Below, piece by piece: positions 1-9,520 of a stretch of 64,000 bases of DNA. Origin of the DNA: Algoriphagus sanaruensis (GTDB lineage Bacteria > Bacteroidota > Bacteroidia > Cytophagales > Cyclobacteriaceae); assembly GCF_001593605.1 (NCBI RefSeq), contig NZ_CP012836.1:1116001-1180000 (forward strand). Direction: 5' to 3'. Both the position numbers and the translations under genes were made by a program. The notes under the pieces are model-generated. The model was not told where the DNA came from, did no database searches, and was given only the letters and a program-made list of their open reading frames with translations. Position 1 is the first letter of the stretch. Each line of letters starts with the position of its first letter.

Positions 1-813
1 GACTTGAGAGCTGCAGGTTTTGAATTCGCAGTTGGTGTTAACCAAATCGGAAAAGGTTCTTTGAAGTGGAGCCCTAACTTCAACTTCACCATCTACGACA
101 AAACTACTATCGAAAGCTTGTCAGCTGGTGAGTTAGGATTCGACGAATTGCGTTTCGCAACTCCAGGTGCTCCAGGTCAGAACAACAACCCAATCATCTA
201 CAACAGAGTAGGTCAAACATTGGGTGATTTCTACGGTCCAAGATTGTTGGGTTACACTGAAGCTGGTCAATATATCCTTTCTACTACCGATCCTAACGAA
301 TTTGAAAAGCTAGGTAACGGTCTACCAAAAGGTGAATTCGGTTTCGCTAACTCCTTTGCTTACGGTCAGTGGACATTGAATGTATTCTTGAGAGGTGCTT
401 GGGGTCATGACTTGTACAACTCTTACAGAGGTTTCTACGAGAATGCTGATGGAGCTTCTAACACTTGGAACTCTGTCGTAACTGACAAGACTCCAACTAG
501 CCCACTAGTAACTTCTACTCCTACATTCAACAGCTCATACATTGAAGATGCTTCATTTGTACGCTTGGACAACATGGAATTGGGTTACAATTTCAAAACC
601 AATTCTCCAAATTTGAGTTCTTTGAGAGTGTACTTTGCAGCACAGAACTTATTTACAATTACCAATTACACAGGTATCGACCCAGAAGTTAGAATCAATG
701 ACTCTGAAAACGGTGACGGATTTACTACCTCACTTTCTCCGGGTATCGAGCGTAGAAATACTTATTTCCAAACTCGTTCATTCACTTTGGGTGTAACTGT
801 GAACTTCAAATAA
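1..813 (+). CDS. SusC/RagA-type TonB-dependent outer membrane transporter, C-terminal part
   Basis: Partial gene: the reading frame is already open at base 1 and ends with TAA at 811-813, giving 270 codons of the C-terminal beta-barrel. The protein has alternating barrel strands rich in Tyr, Phe, Asn and Gly, and the usual SusC ending (a strand like FTLGVTVNFK with an aromatic next to the last residue). SusC proteins form the TonB-driven pore that imports oligosaccharides or peptides, with a SusD lid lipoprotein on the cell surface. The SusD gene follows after 19 nt, which supports the call. Codon choice is strongly biased (GGT, GCT, TTG, AAC, TTC), suggesting high expression. The substrate cannot be told from this fragment, because the plug and TonB box lie outside the window. 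Confidence 0.93.
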   Translation, partial: DLRAAGFEFAVGVNQIGKGSLKWSPNFNFTIYDKTTIESLSAGELGFDELRFATPGAPGQNNNPIIYNRVGQTLGDFYGPRLLGYTEAGQYILSTTDPNEFEKLGNGLPKGEFGFANSFAYGQWTLNVFLRGAWGHDLYNSYRGFYENADGASNTWNSVVTDKTPTSPLVTSTPTFNSSYIEDASFVRLDNMELGYNFKTNSPNLSSLRVYFAAQNLFTITNYTGIDPEVRINDSENGDGFTTSLSPGIERRNTYFQTRSFTLGVTVNFK

Positions 814-832
814 CCAATCAAATTCCACAGAT

Positions 833-2323
833 ATGTTTAAATCATTTCGAAAAATCGGTTTAGTGCTTCCCTTGGTATTCGCCTTGGGCGCATGTCAGGA
901 GCTGGAGCAGGAGGTATTGGATGGGGTTACAGCGGAGGATGTTGCCAATAGCGCCAACCCTAATTTGATTGCTGTACTGAAGGCTTCTGCTTACTCAAGA
1001 ATCGTAGGTTCTTGGGGTGGTCACAATAGTATTTGGTCTATCAACGAAGTAGCATCTGATGAGATGGCGATCACTCAGAAAGGTGCTGACTGGGAAGATG
1101 GTGGTCAGTGGTTGAGAATGCACAGACATACTTGGCAACCTTCTGAAGAATCTTTCAATAACTCTTGGAACTACTGCTACACTGCGATCGGTGAAATCAA
1201 CAACTTGTTGATCCAATATCCGGATGTAGCTGCTTTGGGTGCAGAATTGAGAGTTCTTAGAGCGCTTGTTTACCTTTGGTTAGTGGATTCTTTCGGTAAT
1301 GTTCCTATCGTTACTGAAGAAACAACTGGTGGTAATCCAAGAAACAATACAAGAGCTGAAGTTTTCGCTTTCATCGAAAGCTCAATCAAGGATAACCTTT
1401 CTCTTCTTCCTGCTACTTCAGGTAAATACACCTTGAATCAAGTATCTGCACAAGCAATCTTGGCTAAGTTGTATTTGAATGCTGAAGTATATACTGGAAC
1501 TGCTCGTTGGGCAGATGCAGAAGCTGCAGCTGACGCAGTAATCAATAGCGGACAGTATTCATTGTCTTCTAACTTCTTCAGCAACTTCTCTGAGAGAAAC
1601 TCTGGTTCTACTGAGAACATCTTCACGCTTCCTTATGACCAGAACAATGCTGGTGGTTTCAACTTGGTTCAAATGACTTTGCACTACTTAAGCCAAAACA
1701 CCTTCAACTTGCAGGAGCAGCCTTGGAATGGATATTCTTCTTTGGAAGAATTCTACAACAGCTTTGATGACAATGATGCTAGAAAGAATTCCTTCATCGT
1801 AGGTCCTCAGTTCTCTTCTGACGGTTCTAGATTGAATGATATCTCTGCTGAAGCTAATGACCCTGACGGTCAGCCGTTGACTTTCACTCCAGAAATCAAC
1901 ATGCTTGCTCCTAACGCGTATAGACAAGCTGGTGCTCGTGTAGGTAAATTCGAATTTGCTTCAGGTGCTGGTTCTTCTTTGAACAACGACTATCCGTTGA
2001 TCCGTCTTGGTGAAATCATCATGATCAAAGGTGAAGCTGCTTTCCGTCAAGGAAAAACTGCTGTAGCGCTAGCTGCAATCAACCAAGTGAGAACAAGAGC
2101 TGGTATGCCAGCTTACGCTTCTCTTACTTTGGATGATATCTACAATGAAAGAGGATTTGAAATGTTTGCTGAAGCTACTCGTAGAAGCGACCAAATCCGT
2201 TTCGGTAAGTGGAATCTTCCTTGGTGGGAAAAAGGAACTTCTGAGCCTTTCAGAGCTTTGTTCCCAATCCCTCAGCAGCAAATCAATGCTAACCCTAATT
2301 TGACTCAAAATCCAGGTTATTAA
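833..2323 (+). CDS. SusD/RagB family surface nutrient-binding lipoprotein
   Basis: 496 residues, the usual SusD length. A lipoprotein signal peptide ends in the lipobox LGAC (Cys21), so the mature protein is lipid-anchored and probably surface exposed. An N-terminal helical TPR-like SusD domain (about 25-220) is followed by the typical C-terminal RagB/SusD signature at about 385-455: RLGEIIMIKGEAAF, then INQVRTRAG, then NERGFEMFAEATRRSDQIRF. SusD lids capture ligand for the partner SusC, encoded 19 nt upstream. Codon bias is as strong as in SusC, so the pair is probably made in large amounts. A strong hairpin with a T run follows the stop and separates it from the FG-GAP genes. The ligand is unknown; the neighbouring FG-GAP and haloperoxidase-like genes do not point to a particular glycan. 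Confidence 0.95.
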   Translation: MFKSFRKIGLVLPLVFALGACQELEQEVLDGVTAEDVANSANPNLIAVLKASAYSRIVGSWGGHNSIWSINEVASDEMAITQKGADWEDGGQWLRMHRHTWQPSEESFNNSWNYCYTAIGEINNLLIQYPDVAALGAELRVLRALVYLWLVDSFGNVPIVTEETTGGNPRNNTRAEVFAFIESSIKDNLSLLPATSGKYTLNQVSAQAILAKLYLNAEVYTGTARWADAEAAADAVINSGQYSLSSNFFSNFSERNSGSTENIFTLPYDQNNAGGFNLVQMTLHYLSQNTFNLQEQPWNGYSSLEEFYNSFDDNDARKNSFIVGPQFSSDGSRLNDISAEANDPDGQPLTFTPEINMLAPNAYRQAGARVGKFEFASGAGSSLNNDYPLIRLGEIIMIKGEAAFRQGKTAVALAAINQVRTRAGMPAYASLTLDDIYNERGFEMFAEATRRSDQIRFGKWNLPWWEKGTSEPFRALFPIPQQQINANPNLTQNPGY

Positions 2324-2343
2324 TTTGATCTGAGTGAATTTCT

Positions 2344-2380
2344 AAAGGAAGTGTGCTTTCGGGTGCACTTCCTTTTTTTC
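2344..2380 (+). terminator. Rho-independent terminator or attenuator after susD
   Basis: A perfect 10-bp stem (AAAGGAAGTG at 2344-2353 pairing with 2366-2375) is extended by three more pairs, two of them G-T, and closed by a TTTCGG loop. It is followed by a run of T. It sits 20 nt after the SusD stop and 13 nt before the first FG-GAP gene. It can end the susCD transcript or let only part of it through. Confidence 0.8.
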
Positions 2381-2392
2381 TGAATACAACCC

Positions 2393-5300
2393 ATGAAAAC
2401 CAGGATTCTTCTTTCCCTTGCATGGCTTACTTGGCTGGGCTGTCAGCCTAAGGAGGATCAATCCGATTCACTTTTTTCGCTTGTCTCCAGCGATTACTCT
2501 GGAGTAGATTTTAGAAATGATCTCGTGTACACCGAACAGGTTAATCCCTACACGTTTCGAAATTTTTACAATGGTGCAGGAGTCGCAATCGGAGATATCA
2601 ATCAAGATGGACTTCCTGATATTTTTTTGGCGGGTAATCAAACTTCAAATCGACTTTATCTCAATCAGGGTAACCTGAAATTCAAAGACATTACACACGA
2701 TGCCGGATTAAATTCCTCTGGCATTTGGTCGACTGGAGTAAGTATGGCTGACGTAAATGGGGACGGTCTCTTGGATATTTATGTGTGTAAATCTGGCCCA
2801 AAAGGTGGGGAAAGACGACACAATGAATTGTTCATCAATAATGGAGATCTGACCTTTTCCGAACAATCCGAGAAATACGGATTAGCTGAATCAGGCCTCA
2901 GTCAACATGCAGTATTTTTTGATTATGACAAGGACGGAGACCTGGATATGTACTTGCTGAGTAATTCTGGACGTTCTGTCGGAGTTTTTGACCTTCGGGT
3001 AGGTCAGCGGGAAATTCGTGATCCTGAAGGAGGCAATAAACTATTTAGAAATGATGGGACCCATTTTGTCGATGTGTCCCAGGAAGCGGGTATATACGGG
3101 AGTGCGATTGGCTATGGATTAGGAGTCACCGTTTCTGATTTGAATGGAGACATGTGGCCTGATTTATATGTTTCTAATGATTTTTTTGAACGCGATTACT
3201 TGTATTTAAATAATCAAGACGGGACTTTCAAAGAAGTCCTTCCTGAGGTCCTTCCCGAAATCAGCATGGGGTCAATGGGGGCCGATATCGCTGATCTGGA
3301 CAATGACTTGCGTCCCGACATTTTTGTAACAGAAATGCTTCCCTCGGACTTAGCTCGGGTCAAAACCAAAACTCCCTTTGAGGATTGGGACAAGGCGCAG
3401 GCAAACTTTAAATCAGGCTACCATCGGCAGTTTACCCGAAATACCTTACAGCGAAACCTAGGAAGCCAGCCTGGAACCAAAGAGCCAATTTTCATTGAAA
3501 TTTCCAGAATGACAGGAATGGAGGCTACAGATTGGAGCTGGGGTGCCTTGATTTTTGACGCAGATCTGGATGGGAATAAAGATGTTTTTGTGGCGAATGG
3601 AATCGTGAAAGATTTGACCGATTTCGACTTTGTGGATTTTTACGCCAATCAACAAGAAGATATTTCTGGATTAAAAAAGGATTCCTTGCTCGTGACACGC
3701 ATGATCGATGCCTTTCCTTCCGTGCCGCAGGTTAATTACCTCTTTGCAAATCGAGGAAACTGGAACTTTGAAAACATCGCCTCAAAAGCTGGTTTAGATT
3801 TTCCGACCTTCAGTACTGGTGCTGCTTATGCAGATTTGGATAACGATGGGGACTTGGATCTGGTAATTAATAATCTAAATGAGGAGGCTTTTCTTTATCA
3901 AAATAAGCAACGTGAATTAAAAGGTTCAGCTTACCTGACCTTAGATTTGGGAGCAGAATTCGGAGCTAAGGCCACGGTGTATTCTGGCGGAAGGACTCTT
4001 TTTCAAGAATACCAACCGGTCAAGGGATACATGTCTTCGGTCGATCCGAGATTGCATTTCGGACTGGGGCAAAGTGGCGCGATTGATTCATTGCTCGTGG
4101 AATGGCCCTCTGGCAACCAAACCCAGCTCAAAAATATCCCCGTCAACCAAACACTTAAATTAAAAGAAGAAGGAGCCACTTTCGCTAATCCTTCCTCTCT
4201 TCAAGATTTTGAAAAAGCCCTTCAAAAAGTAGAGATTGCACTGCCATTTTTACACCAAGAAAGTGAGTTTATTGATTTTGATCGTGATCGATTGCGATTT
4301 TGGTCTATCAGCGATGAGGGTCCTAAAGCTGCTTTGGCTGATGTAAATGGAGATGGAACAACGGATGTTTTTATTCCAGGAGCCAAAGGGAAGGCTTCCC
4401 GAATGTATGTTCAAAAAGGAAACGATTTTGTAGAGACCAATCGAAACCTCTTTGCTCAAGACAGTCTTTCGGAAGATGTGGTTGCTCATTTTTTTGATGC
4501 GGATCAAGATGGAGATGTAGACCTTTGGGTTGGAGCTGGTGGAGTGGAGTTTGCAGATTATTCCCTTCCTTTTCAAGATCGACTTTATTTAAATGACGGA
4601 TCAGGGGCATTTTCTCGCTCAACTCAATCTTTTAGCTTGGTTCCAACTTCCTTTGTTTTGACAGAGGATTTTGACCAAGATGGAGATCTGGATGTCTTTA
4701 CAGGCACCAGAGCATTGCCGTTTGGATATGGACTTCCGGTGGGGCTTATCGTGTATCAAAACGATGGAGTGGGTAATTTCACCGATATCACCTCCCAATG
4801 GAATACCGTTTTTTCAAAAATAGGTATGCTGACCTCAGGTGCTTTTGCAGACCTGAATGAAGATGGCCGCAATGAGTTGATTTTGGCTGGGGAATGGATG
4901 GGAATCCATGTGTTTTCTTACGAACGTGGACAGTGGATAGAAAACTCATCGGCATTTGGTCTGGATAACACCCGAGGTTTATGGAATTCACTCCTCGTCC
5001 AAGACCTGAATGGAGATGGGTTACCAGATATCTTAGCAGGAAATAGAGGCCTCAATTTCCGCTTGAAAACAAGCTTAGAAAGTCAGATGGCACTTGTCGT
5101 CAATGATTTTGATCAAAATGGAGCCTTAGACCCGATCTTGGCGCAGCGTCAAAACGGGAAACATATTCCTTGGGTCATGAAGAATTCATTGCTTCGTCAA
5201 ATCCCTTCCCTTAAAAAACAATTGGTCACGTATGCGTCTTACAAAGACAAGGCGCTAGAAGAGCTTTTCCCTGAAGCGATATGGGCAAATTCCTTAATTT

Positions 5301-5674
5301 TGCCACTAGATCGTCTGCAAACTTCCTTATGGATTAATCAAGGAAAAGGTCATTTGGTGGAAGAATTCCTTCCCTCTGAAGTCCAATCTGCTCCGATCTA
5401 TGCGAACGCTCTAATTTCGAAACCTGGGAAATCCCCTCTTTTAATTGTAGGTGGAAATCAATCCCGAATCAAACCTGAATTAGGGTCTCAATTGGGGAGC
5501 TATGGTTGGGTCTTAGAAGCAAAAAACAATTCCTGGCAAGCGCTACTTCCTGAGCAAAGCGGCCTATTCGTCCCTGGTGAAATCCGGGATATTCAGGTGA
5601 TCGAGATCGCCAATCAATCCAACTTACTTGTACTACGAAACAATGACACACCACTTCTATTTGCGATTCGCTAG
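2393..5674 (+). CDS. FG-GAP/VCBS repeat lipoprotein with ASPIC/UnbV domain (paralogue 1)
   Basis: 1093 residues. The signal peptide has its lipobox Cys at residue 17 (WLGC), so this is a lipoprotein. The protein is built from beta-propeller-like FG-GAP/VCBS repeats, each with a calcium-loop pattern such as DINQDGLPD, DVNGDGLLD or DLDNDGDLD. An ASPIC/UnbV segment lies at about 520-595 (GYMSSVDPRLHFGLGQ, then LLVEWPSG), and a second set of repeats starts after PFLHQESEF near residue 620. The overall layout resembles CRTAC1-like proteins; their biochemical role in bacteria is not established. Two further paralogues follow at 6221 and 9520. The 3' end overlaps the next gene by 32 nt, pointing to translational coupling. 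Surface binding or scaffolding with the upstream SusCD pair is my inference. Confidence 0.93.
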   Translation: MKTRILLSLAWLTWLGCQPKEDQSDSLFSLVSSDYSGVDFRNDLVYTEQVNPYTFRNFYNGAGVAIGDINQDGLPDIFLAGNQTSNRLYLNQGNLKFKDITHDAGLNSSGIWSTGVSMADVNGDGLLDIYVCKSGPKGGERRHNELFINNGDLTFSEQSEKYGLAESGLSQHAVFFDYDKDGDLDMYLLSNSGRSVGVFDLRVGQREIRDPEGGNKLFRNDGTHFVDVSQEAGIYGSAIGYGLGVTVSDLNGDMWPDLYVSNDFFERDYLYLNNQDGTFKEVLPEVLPEISMGSMGADIADLDNDLRPDIFVTEMLPSDLARVKTKTPFEDWDKAQANFKSGYHRQFTRNTLQRNLGSQPGTKEPIFIEISRMTGMEATDWSWGALIFDADLDGNKDVFVANGIVKDLTDFDFVDFYANQQEDISGLKKDSLLVTRMIDAFPSVPQVNYLFANRGNWNFENIASKAGLDFPTFSTGAAYADLDNDGDLDLVINNLNEEAFLYQNKQRELKGSAYLTLDLGAEFGAKATVYSGGRTLFQEYQPVKGYMSSVDPRLHFGLGQSGAIDSLLVEWPSGNQTQLKNIPVNQTLKLKEEGATFANPSSLQDFEKALQKVEIALPFLHQESEFIDFDRDRLRFWSISDEGPKAALADVNGDGTTDVFIPGAKGKASRMYVQKGNDFVETNRNLFAQDSLSEDVVAHFFDADQDGDVDLWVGAGGVEFADYSLPFQDRLYLNDGSGAFSRSTQSFSLVPTSFVLTEDFDQDGDLDVFTGTRALPFGYGLPVGLIVYQNDGVGNFTDITSQWNTVFSKIGMLTSGAFADLNEDGRNELILAGEWMGIHVFSYERGQWIENSSAFGLDNTRGLWNSLLVQDLNGDGLPDILAGNRGLNFRLKTSLESQMALVVNDFDQNGALDPILAQRQNGKHIPWVMKNSLLRQIPSLKKQLVTYASYKDKALEELFPEAIWANSLILPLDRLQTSLWINQGKGHLVEEFLPSEVQSAPIYANALISKPGKSPLLIVGGNQSRIKPELGSQLGSYGWVLEAKNNSWQALLPEQSGLFVPGEIRDIQVIEIANQSNLLVLRNNDTPLLFAIR

Positions 5675-6224
5675 TTTTCTTCTCTTTATTTCCTTGGTTT
5701 CCTGCCAGTCTGACTATGAGAAAATGGAAAGTCGGGAACTGGCCTCGGGCAAGCAAGTCAATGACTTGTTTTTCGATTTAAGGCTTGGAATGGATCGAAA
5801 AGAATTTTTCGAAGTTTGCTGGAAGAAAAACAAAGAGGGAGTTCTAACCAACGGCCCGACCGAGTTATCTGTTGAACATTCACTTGTACTTCCATCCGGG
5901 CACGAAGCTAAAATGCGCTTTTATCCCAAATTTGAAGGAGATAAAATCTATGTGATGCCTATCGAATTTACCTACGAAGGATGGGCACCATGGAATGAAG
6001 AATTGACAGCTGAAAAGCTTCGAGAAGATGTGGTTGCGCTTTTTGAAAAATGGTATGGAGAAGGCTTCCTGGAAGTAAGTGACAAGGATAAAACCAAAGT
6101 CGCATTTGTCAAAATCGATGGAAATCGGAGAATAAGAGTCTTCAAAAAGCACCTTTCAGCAGTACGGGTCGAGATTGAAGATCTGCCTGTTTTGAAGAAA
6201 CTAAAAGAGGATAAAAACTCATGA
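5643..6224 (+). CDS. Small lipoprotein of unknown function between FG-GAP paralogues
   Basis: 193 residues from the ATG at 5643; an in-frame TTG at 5628 would add five residues ahead of the signal peptide and is less likely. The signal peptide ends in LVSC (Cys21). The mature part is mixed alpha/beta and charged, with no motif I recognise; FYPKFEGDKIYVMPIEF and WYGEGFLEVSDKDK look like paired beta strands. The start lies inside the end of FG-GAP paralogue 1, and the stop overlaps the start of paralogue 2 as ATGA (6221-6224), so it should be made together with both. It may be an accessory partner of the large lipoproteins, an inference from position only. Confidence 0.85.
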   Translation: MTHHFYLRFASFLLFISLVSCQSDYEKMESRELASGKQVNDLFFDLRLGMDRKEFFEVCWKKNKEGVLTNGPTELSVEHSLVLPSGHEAKMRFYPKFEGDKIYVMPIEFTYEGWAPWNEELTAEKLREDVVALFEKWYGEGFLEVSDKDKTKVAFVKIDGNRRIRVFKKHLSAVRVEIEDLPVLKKLKEDKNS

Positions 6225-9200
6225 GAAAATTAATCATCACCGTCCTCGCCTTGGGGAGTCTAGTTGCCTGCAAGGAAAATACTGAATCCACTGAGCCCAA
6301 ACTCTTTGTAGAAATCGCTCCTGAGCAATCAGGTGTTGATTTCGCAAATACCCTCACTTTTGATGAAGAGTTTAACATTTTTACCTACCGGAATTATTAC
6401 AACGGAGGTGGGGTAGCGATAGGTGATGTAAACAATGATGGACTTGCTGATTTGTATTTTACGGCAAACATGCAGCCCAATAAGCTCTACCTCAACAAAG
6501 GGGATTTCCAGTTTGAAGAAGTGACCGAAAAGGCTGGCGTGGCAGGCACCCGAGCTTGGAGCACCGGGGTCGCTATGGCTGATGTCAATGGTGATGGCTG
6601 GTTGGATATTTATGTGTGTAACTCCGGCGATATTGCGGGTGACAATAAACAAAACGAGCTGTTCATCAATCAAGGCGATGGAACTTTCCTAGAACAAGCG
6701 GAAGCGTATGGCCTAGCCGATCAAGGTTTTTCAACCCATGCTGTATTTTTCGATTATGACAAAGACGGTGACTTGGATGTCTATCTTTTGAATAATTCGT
6801 ATCAAGCAATCGGCTCTTTCAATAAAATGCAGAATGAACGCCCGGTGCGAGATGCTGTTGGTGGTGACAAGTTATTCCGAAACGACGGAGAAAAGTTTAC
6901 GGATGTAAGCGAGGAAGCTGGAATTTATGGATCAATCATTGGCTTTGGTTTGGGCATTACCATCGGAGACGTCAATCAGGATACTTGGCCTGACATCTTT
7001 ATTTCCAATGACTTCTTTGAAAAAGATTACCTCTACATCAATAACCAGGACGGAACATTTACAGAAAGCTTGGAATCTGCCATGCGATCGATTAGTGCTG
7101 CCTCAATGGGTGCAGATATAGCAGATATCAATGGGGATGGCTTGCTGGATATTTTCGTGACCGATATGTTGCCTGAACCTACCACACGCTTGAAGCAAGT
7201 GACTACGTTCGAAAATTGGGATAAATTCCAATTCAACAAGACCCACGGTTATCATTATCAATTTTCCCGAAATATGCTCCATCTCAACAATGGAGATGGG
7301 ACTTTCAGTGAAATTGGTCGCTTAGCCAATGTAGAAGCAACCGATTGGAGTTGGGGAGCTCTGATGTTTGATATGGACCATGATGGGAAGCGGGATATTT
7401 TCGTGGCGAATGGGATTTACCAAGACATCACCGACTTGGATTACCTAAATTTTATCGATGATGAGGAGACCAAGGTGAAGATAATTTCCCAGCAAGGCGT
7501 GGATTACAAAGCATTGATCGACCCGATCCCAGTTAATCCCGTTCCGAATTACGCCTTTCGAAATCTCGGAAATCTCAAGTTTGAAAATGTCATTGAAGCA
7601 TGGGGTCTTGGTGGAGCCATACATTCAAATGGGGCGGCGTATGGAGATTTGGACAATGACGGGATTCTCGATTTAGTAGTGAATAACTCCAATCGACCAG
7701 CGCAAATTTTCAAAAATCAAAGCCGAGCCCTCCATCCGGAAAATCATTCAATTCAACTTTCCCTTAAAGGGAAGGGGAAAAATACCGGAGCAATTGGTGC
7801 TCAGATTCGAGTGACTGTTGGAGGGCAGCAATTTTACACCGAGCAAATGCCCAATCGAGGCTTTCAGTCAAGTGTCGATCCAAAAATCACCATTGGCTTA
7901 GGTCAAGTATCTCAAGTGGATCAAATCGAAGTTCTTTGGCCTGATGGAGCTTACACTCAACTTACCAATCAATCGGCAGATCAATTGGTGACGCTTGCTT
8001 GGGAAGAAGCAGGAAGTCTTCCGGAAGGTGTTTCGTTTTTCTCTCCTAAACCGGAAAACACATTTACCAAAGACCCTTCGATTTCCCTTCCCTTTGTCCA
8101 TCAGGAAAATGAATTTGTGGACTTTGATCGGGATCGTTTGACTTATCATATGTTCTCTACCGAAGGTCCTGCTGTAGCCAAAGGAGATGTCAATGGGGAC
8201 CAGATTGAGGATTTATTCTTTGGTGGAGCAAAAGGATTTCCGGGTAGAGTTTACTTAGGTTCTGGTACAGGCTATCGTGAATTGCCTCAGCCGGAATTGG
8301 AGGCTGATGCGATTTCGGAAGATGTCGACGCGGTATTTGTCGATGTGGATGGGGACCAAGATTTGGATTTGGTGGTGGTGTCAGGTGGAAATGAGTCCGG
8401 TTTTGGATCGCTTGATCTTGCAGATCGATTGTATCTAAATGATGGGAAGGGTAATTTTTCCAAACATAATCAATCAGGTCTAGGAGCTGTTTTTGGAAGT
8501 AGTGCTGCAGTAGGAGTCCTGGATATCAATGGCGATGGAGCTTCGGATTTAGTGGTAGGAGGTCGTTTGGTTCCGTTTACCTATGGAGCGCCTGCCAGTT
8601 CTCAACTTTGGATCAATGATGGAAAAGGAAACTTCTCTGAACAGTCTGCAGCGCTTGCACTTGACTTGAAGGACTTGGGCATGGTGACTGATTTGGAAGT
8701 AGTTGATTACGATGGCGATGGTGAGAAAGATGTAATTCTGGTGGGAGAATGGATGGCTCCAACTTTCTTTAAACAAGTGGAAGGAAAGCTAGTCAAGCAA
8801 TCAATCCCTTCCCTGGAGTCGCTTAAGGGATGGTATCGAACAATTACTTCCGGTGATTTTAATGGGGACGGGAGAGTTGATTTTGCGTTTGGAAATCATG
8901 GGTTGAATACCCGATTTAAGGTGAGTTCGGAGCATCCTGTTAGTTTATTTCTAAATGATTTGGATCAAAATGGATCCATTGAGCAGATTTTTACGCGGAG
9001 AAATCAGGACGTAGAAATTCCTTATGCCCTCAAACACGAATTGGAAAAACAGGTGCCTTCGATCAAGAAGAAATACATCAAATATTCCGATTACAACGAT
9101 CAAAGTCTTACCGATATTTTTCCAAAGGAAATCGTGGATAAATCCATCCGACAGGAGGTCAATCATTTGGAGTCTGGCGTTTTGATGAACCTAGGCGGTG

Positions 9201-9520
9201 GAAATTTTGAGTGGAAATCATTTCCTATTGAAGCACAAAAAACCTGGGTATTTGCAATTCAGACCCTTGATTTGAATCAAGACGGAATTCTTGATTTGGT
9301 ATTGGGTGGAAATTTGTCTCAAGCCAAACCGGAAGTGGGTAAGTACGATGCTGGCTTTGGAGAGGTGCTCATCGGGAAAGGTGATGGCACATTTGAATTT
9401 CTTCCTAATCGCGTGCATGGACTTCATTTGGATGGAGATATTCGGGAATTTTCGGTTTTAGGAAGTAATCATTTGCTCGTGGTAAAAAACAACGCGGCAG
9501 CTGAAATCTGGAAGTTTTGA
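6221..9520 (+). CDS. FG-GAP/VCBS repeat lipoprotein with ASPIC/UnbV domain (paralogue 2)
   Basis: 1099 residues, clearly paralogous to the protein at 2393 along its whole length. Signal peptide with lipobox LVAC (Cys17). FG-GAP/VCBS repeats with DxNxDG or DxDxDG loops cover most of the chain (DVNNDGLAD, DVNGDGWLD, DKDGDLD). A block TDWSWGALMFDMDHDG near 375 is shared by the paralogues. The ASPIC/UnbV segment is at about 525-600 (RGFQSSVDPKITIGLGQ, LWPDG), followed by PFVHQENEFVDFDRDRL and a second repeat set. The ATG overlaps the TGA of the small lipoprotein (ATGA), and its own TGA runs into the next ATG (TGATG), so the three genes are translationally coupled. Calcium-dependent surface binding is likely from the loops; the ligand is unknown. 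Confidence 0.93.
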   Translation: MRKLIITVLALGSLVACKENTESTEPKLFVEIAPEQSGVDFANTLTFDEEFNIFTYRNYYNGGGVAIGDVNNDGLADLYFTANMQPNKLYLNKGDFQFEEVTEKAGVAGTRAWSTGVAMADVNGDGWLDIYVCNSGDIAGDNKQNELFINQGDGTFLEQAEAYGLADQGFSTHAVFFDYDKDGDLDVYLLNNSYQAIGSFNKMQNERPVRDAVGGDKLFRNDGEKFTDVSEEAGIYGSIIGFGLGITIGDVNQDTWPDIFISNDFFEKDYLYINNQDGTFTESLESAMRSISAASMGADIADINGDGLLDIFVTDMLPEPTTRLKQVTTFENWDKFQFNKTHGYHYQFSRNMLHLNNGDGTFSEIGRLANVEATDWSWGALMFDMDHDGKRDIFVANGIYQDITDLDYLNFIDDEETKVKIISQQGVDYKALIDPIPVNPVPNYAFRNLGNLKFENVIEAWGLGGAIHSNGAAYGDLDNDGILDLVVNNSNRPAQIFKNQSRALHPENHSIQLSLKGKGKNTGAIGAQIRVTVGGQQFYTEQMPNRGFQSSVDPKITIGLGQVSQVDQIEVLWPDGAYTQLTNQSADQLVTLAWEEAGSLPEGVSFFSPKPENTFTKDPSISLPFVHQENEFVDFDRDRLTYHMFSTEGPAVAKGDVNGDQIEDLFFGGAKGFPGRVYLGSGTGYRELPQPELEADAISEDVDAVFVDVDGDQDLDLVVVSGGNESGFGSLDLADRLYLNDGKGNFSKHNQSGLGAVFGSSAAVGVLDINGDGASDLVVGGRLVPFTYGAPASSQLWINDGKGNFSEQSAALALDLKDLGMVTDLEVVDYDGDGEKDVILVGEWMAPTFFKQVEGKLVKQSIPSLESLKGWYRTITSGDFNGDGRVDFAFGNHGLNTRFKVSSEHPVSLFLNDLDQNGSIEQIFTRRNQDVEIPYALKHELEKQVPSIKKKYIKYSDYNDQSLTDIFPKEIVDKSIRQEVNHLESGVLMNLGGGNFEWKSFPIEAQKTWVFAIQTLDLNQDGILDLVLGGNLSQAKPEVGKYDAGFGEVLIGKGDGTFEFLPNRVHGLHLDGDIREFSVLGSNHLLVVKNNAAAEIWKF

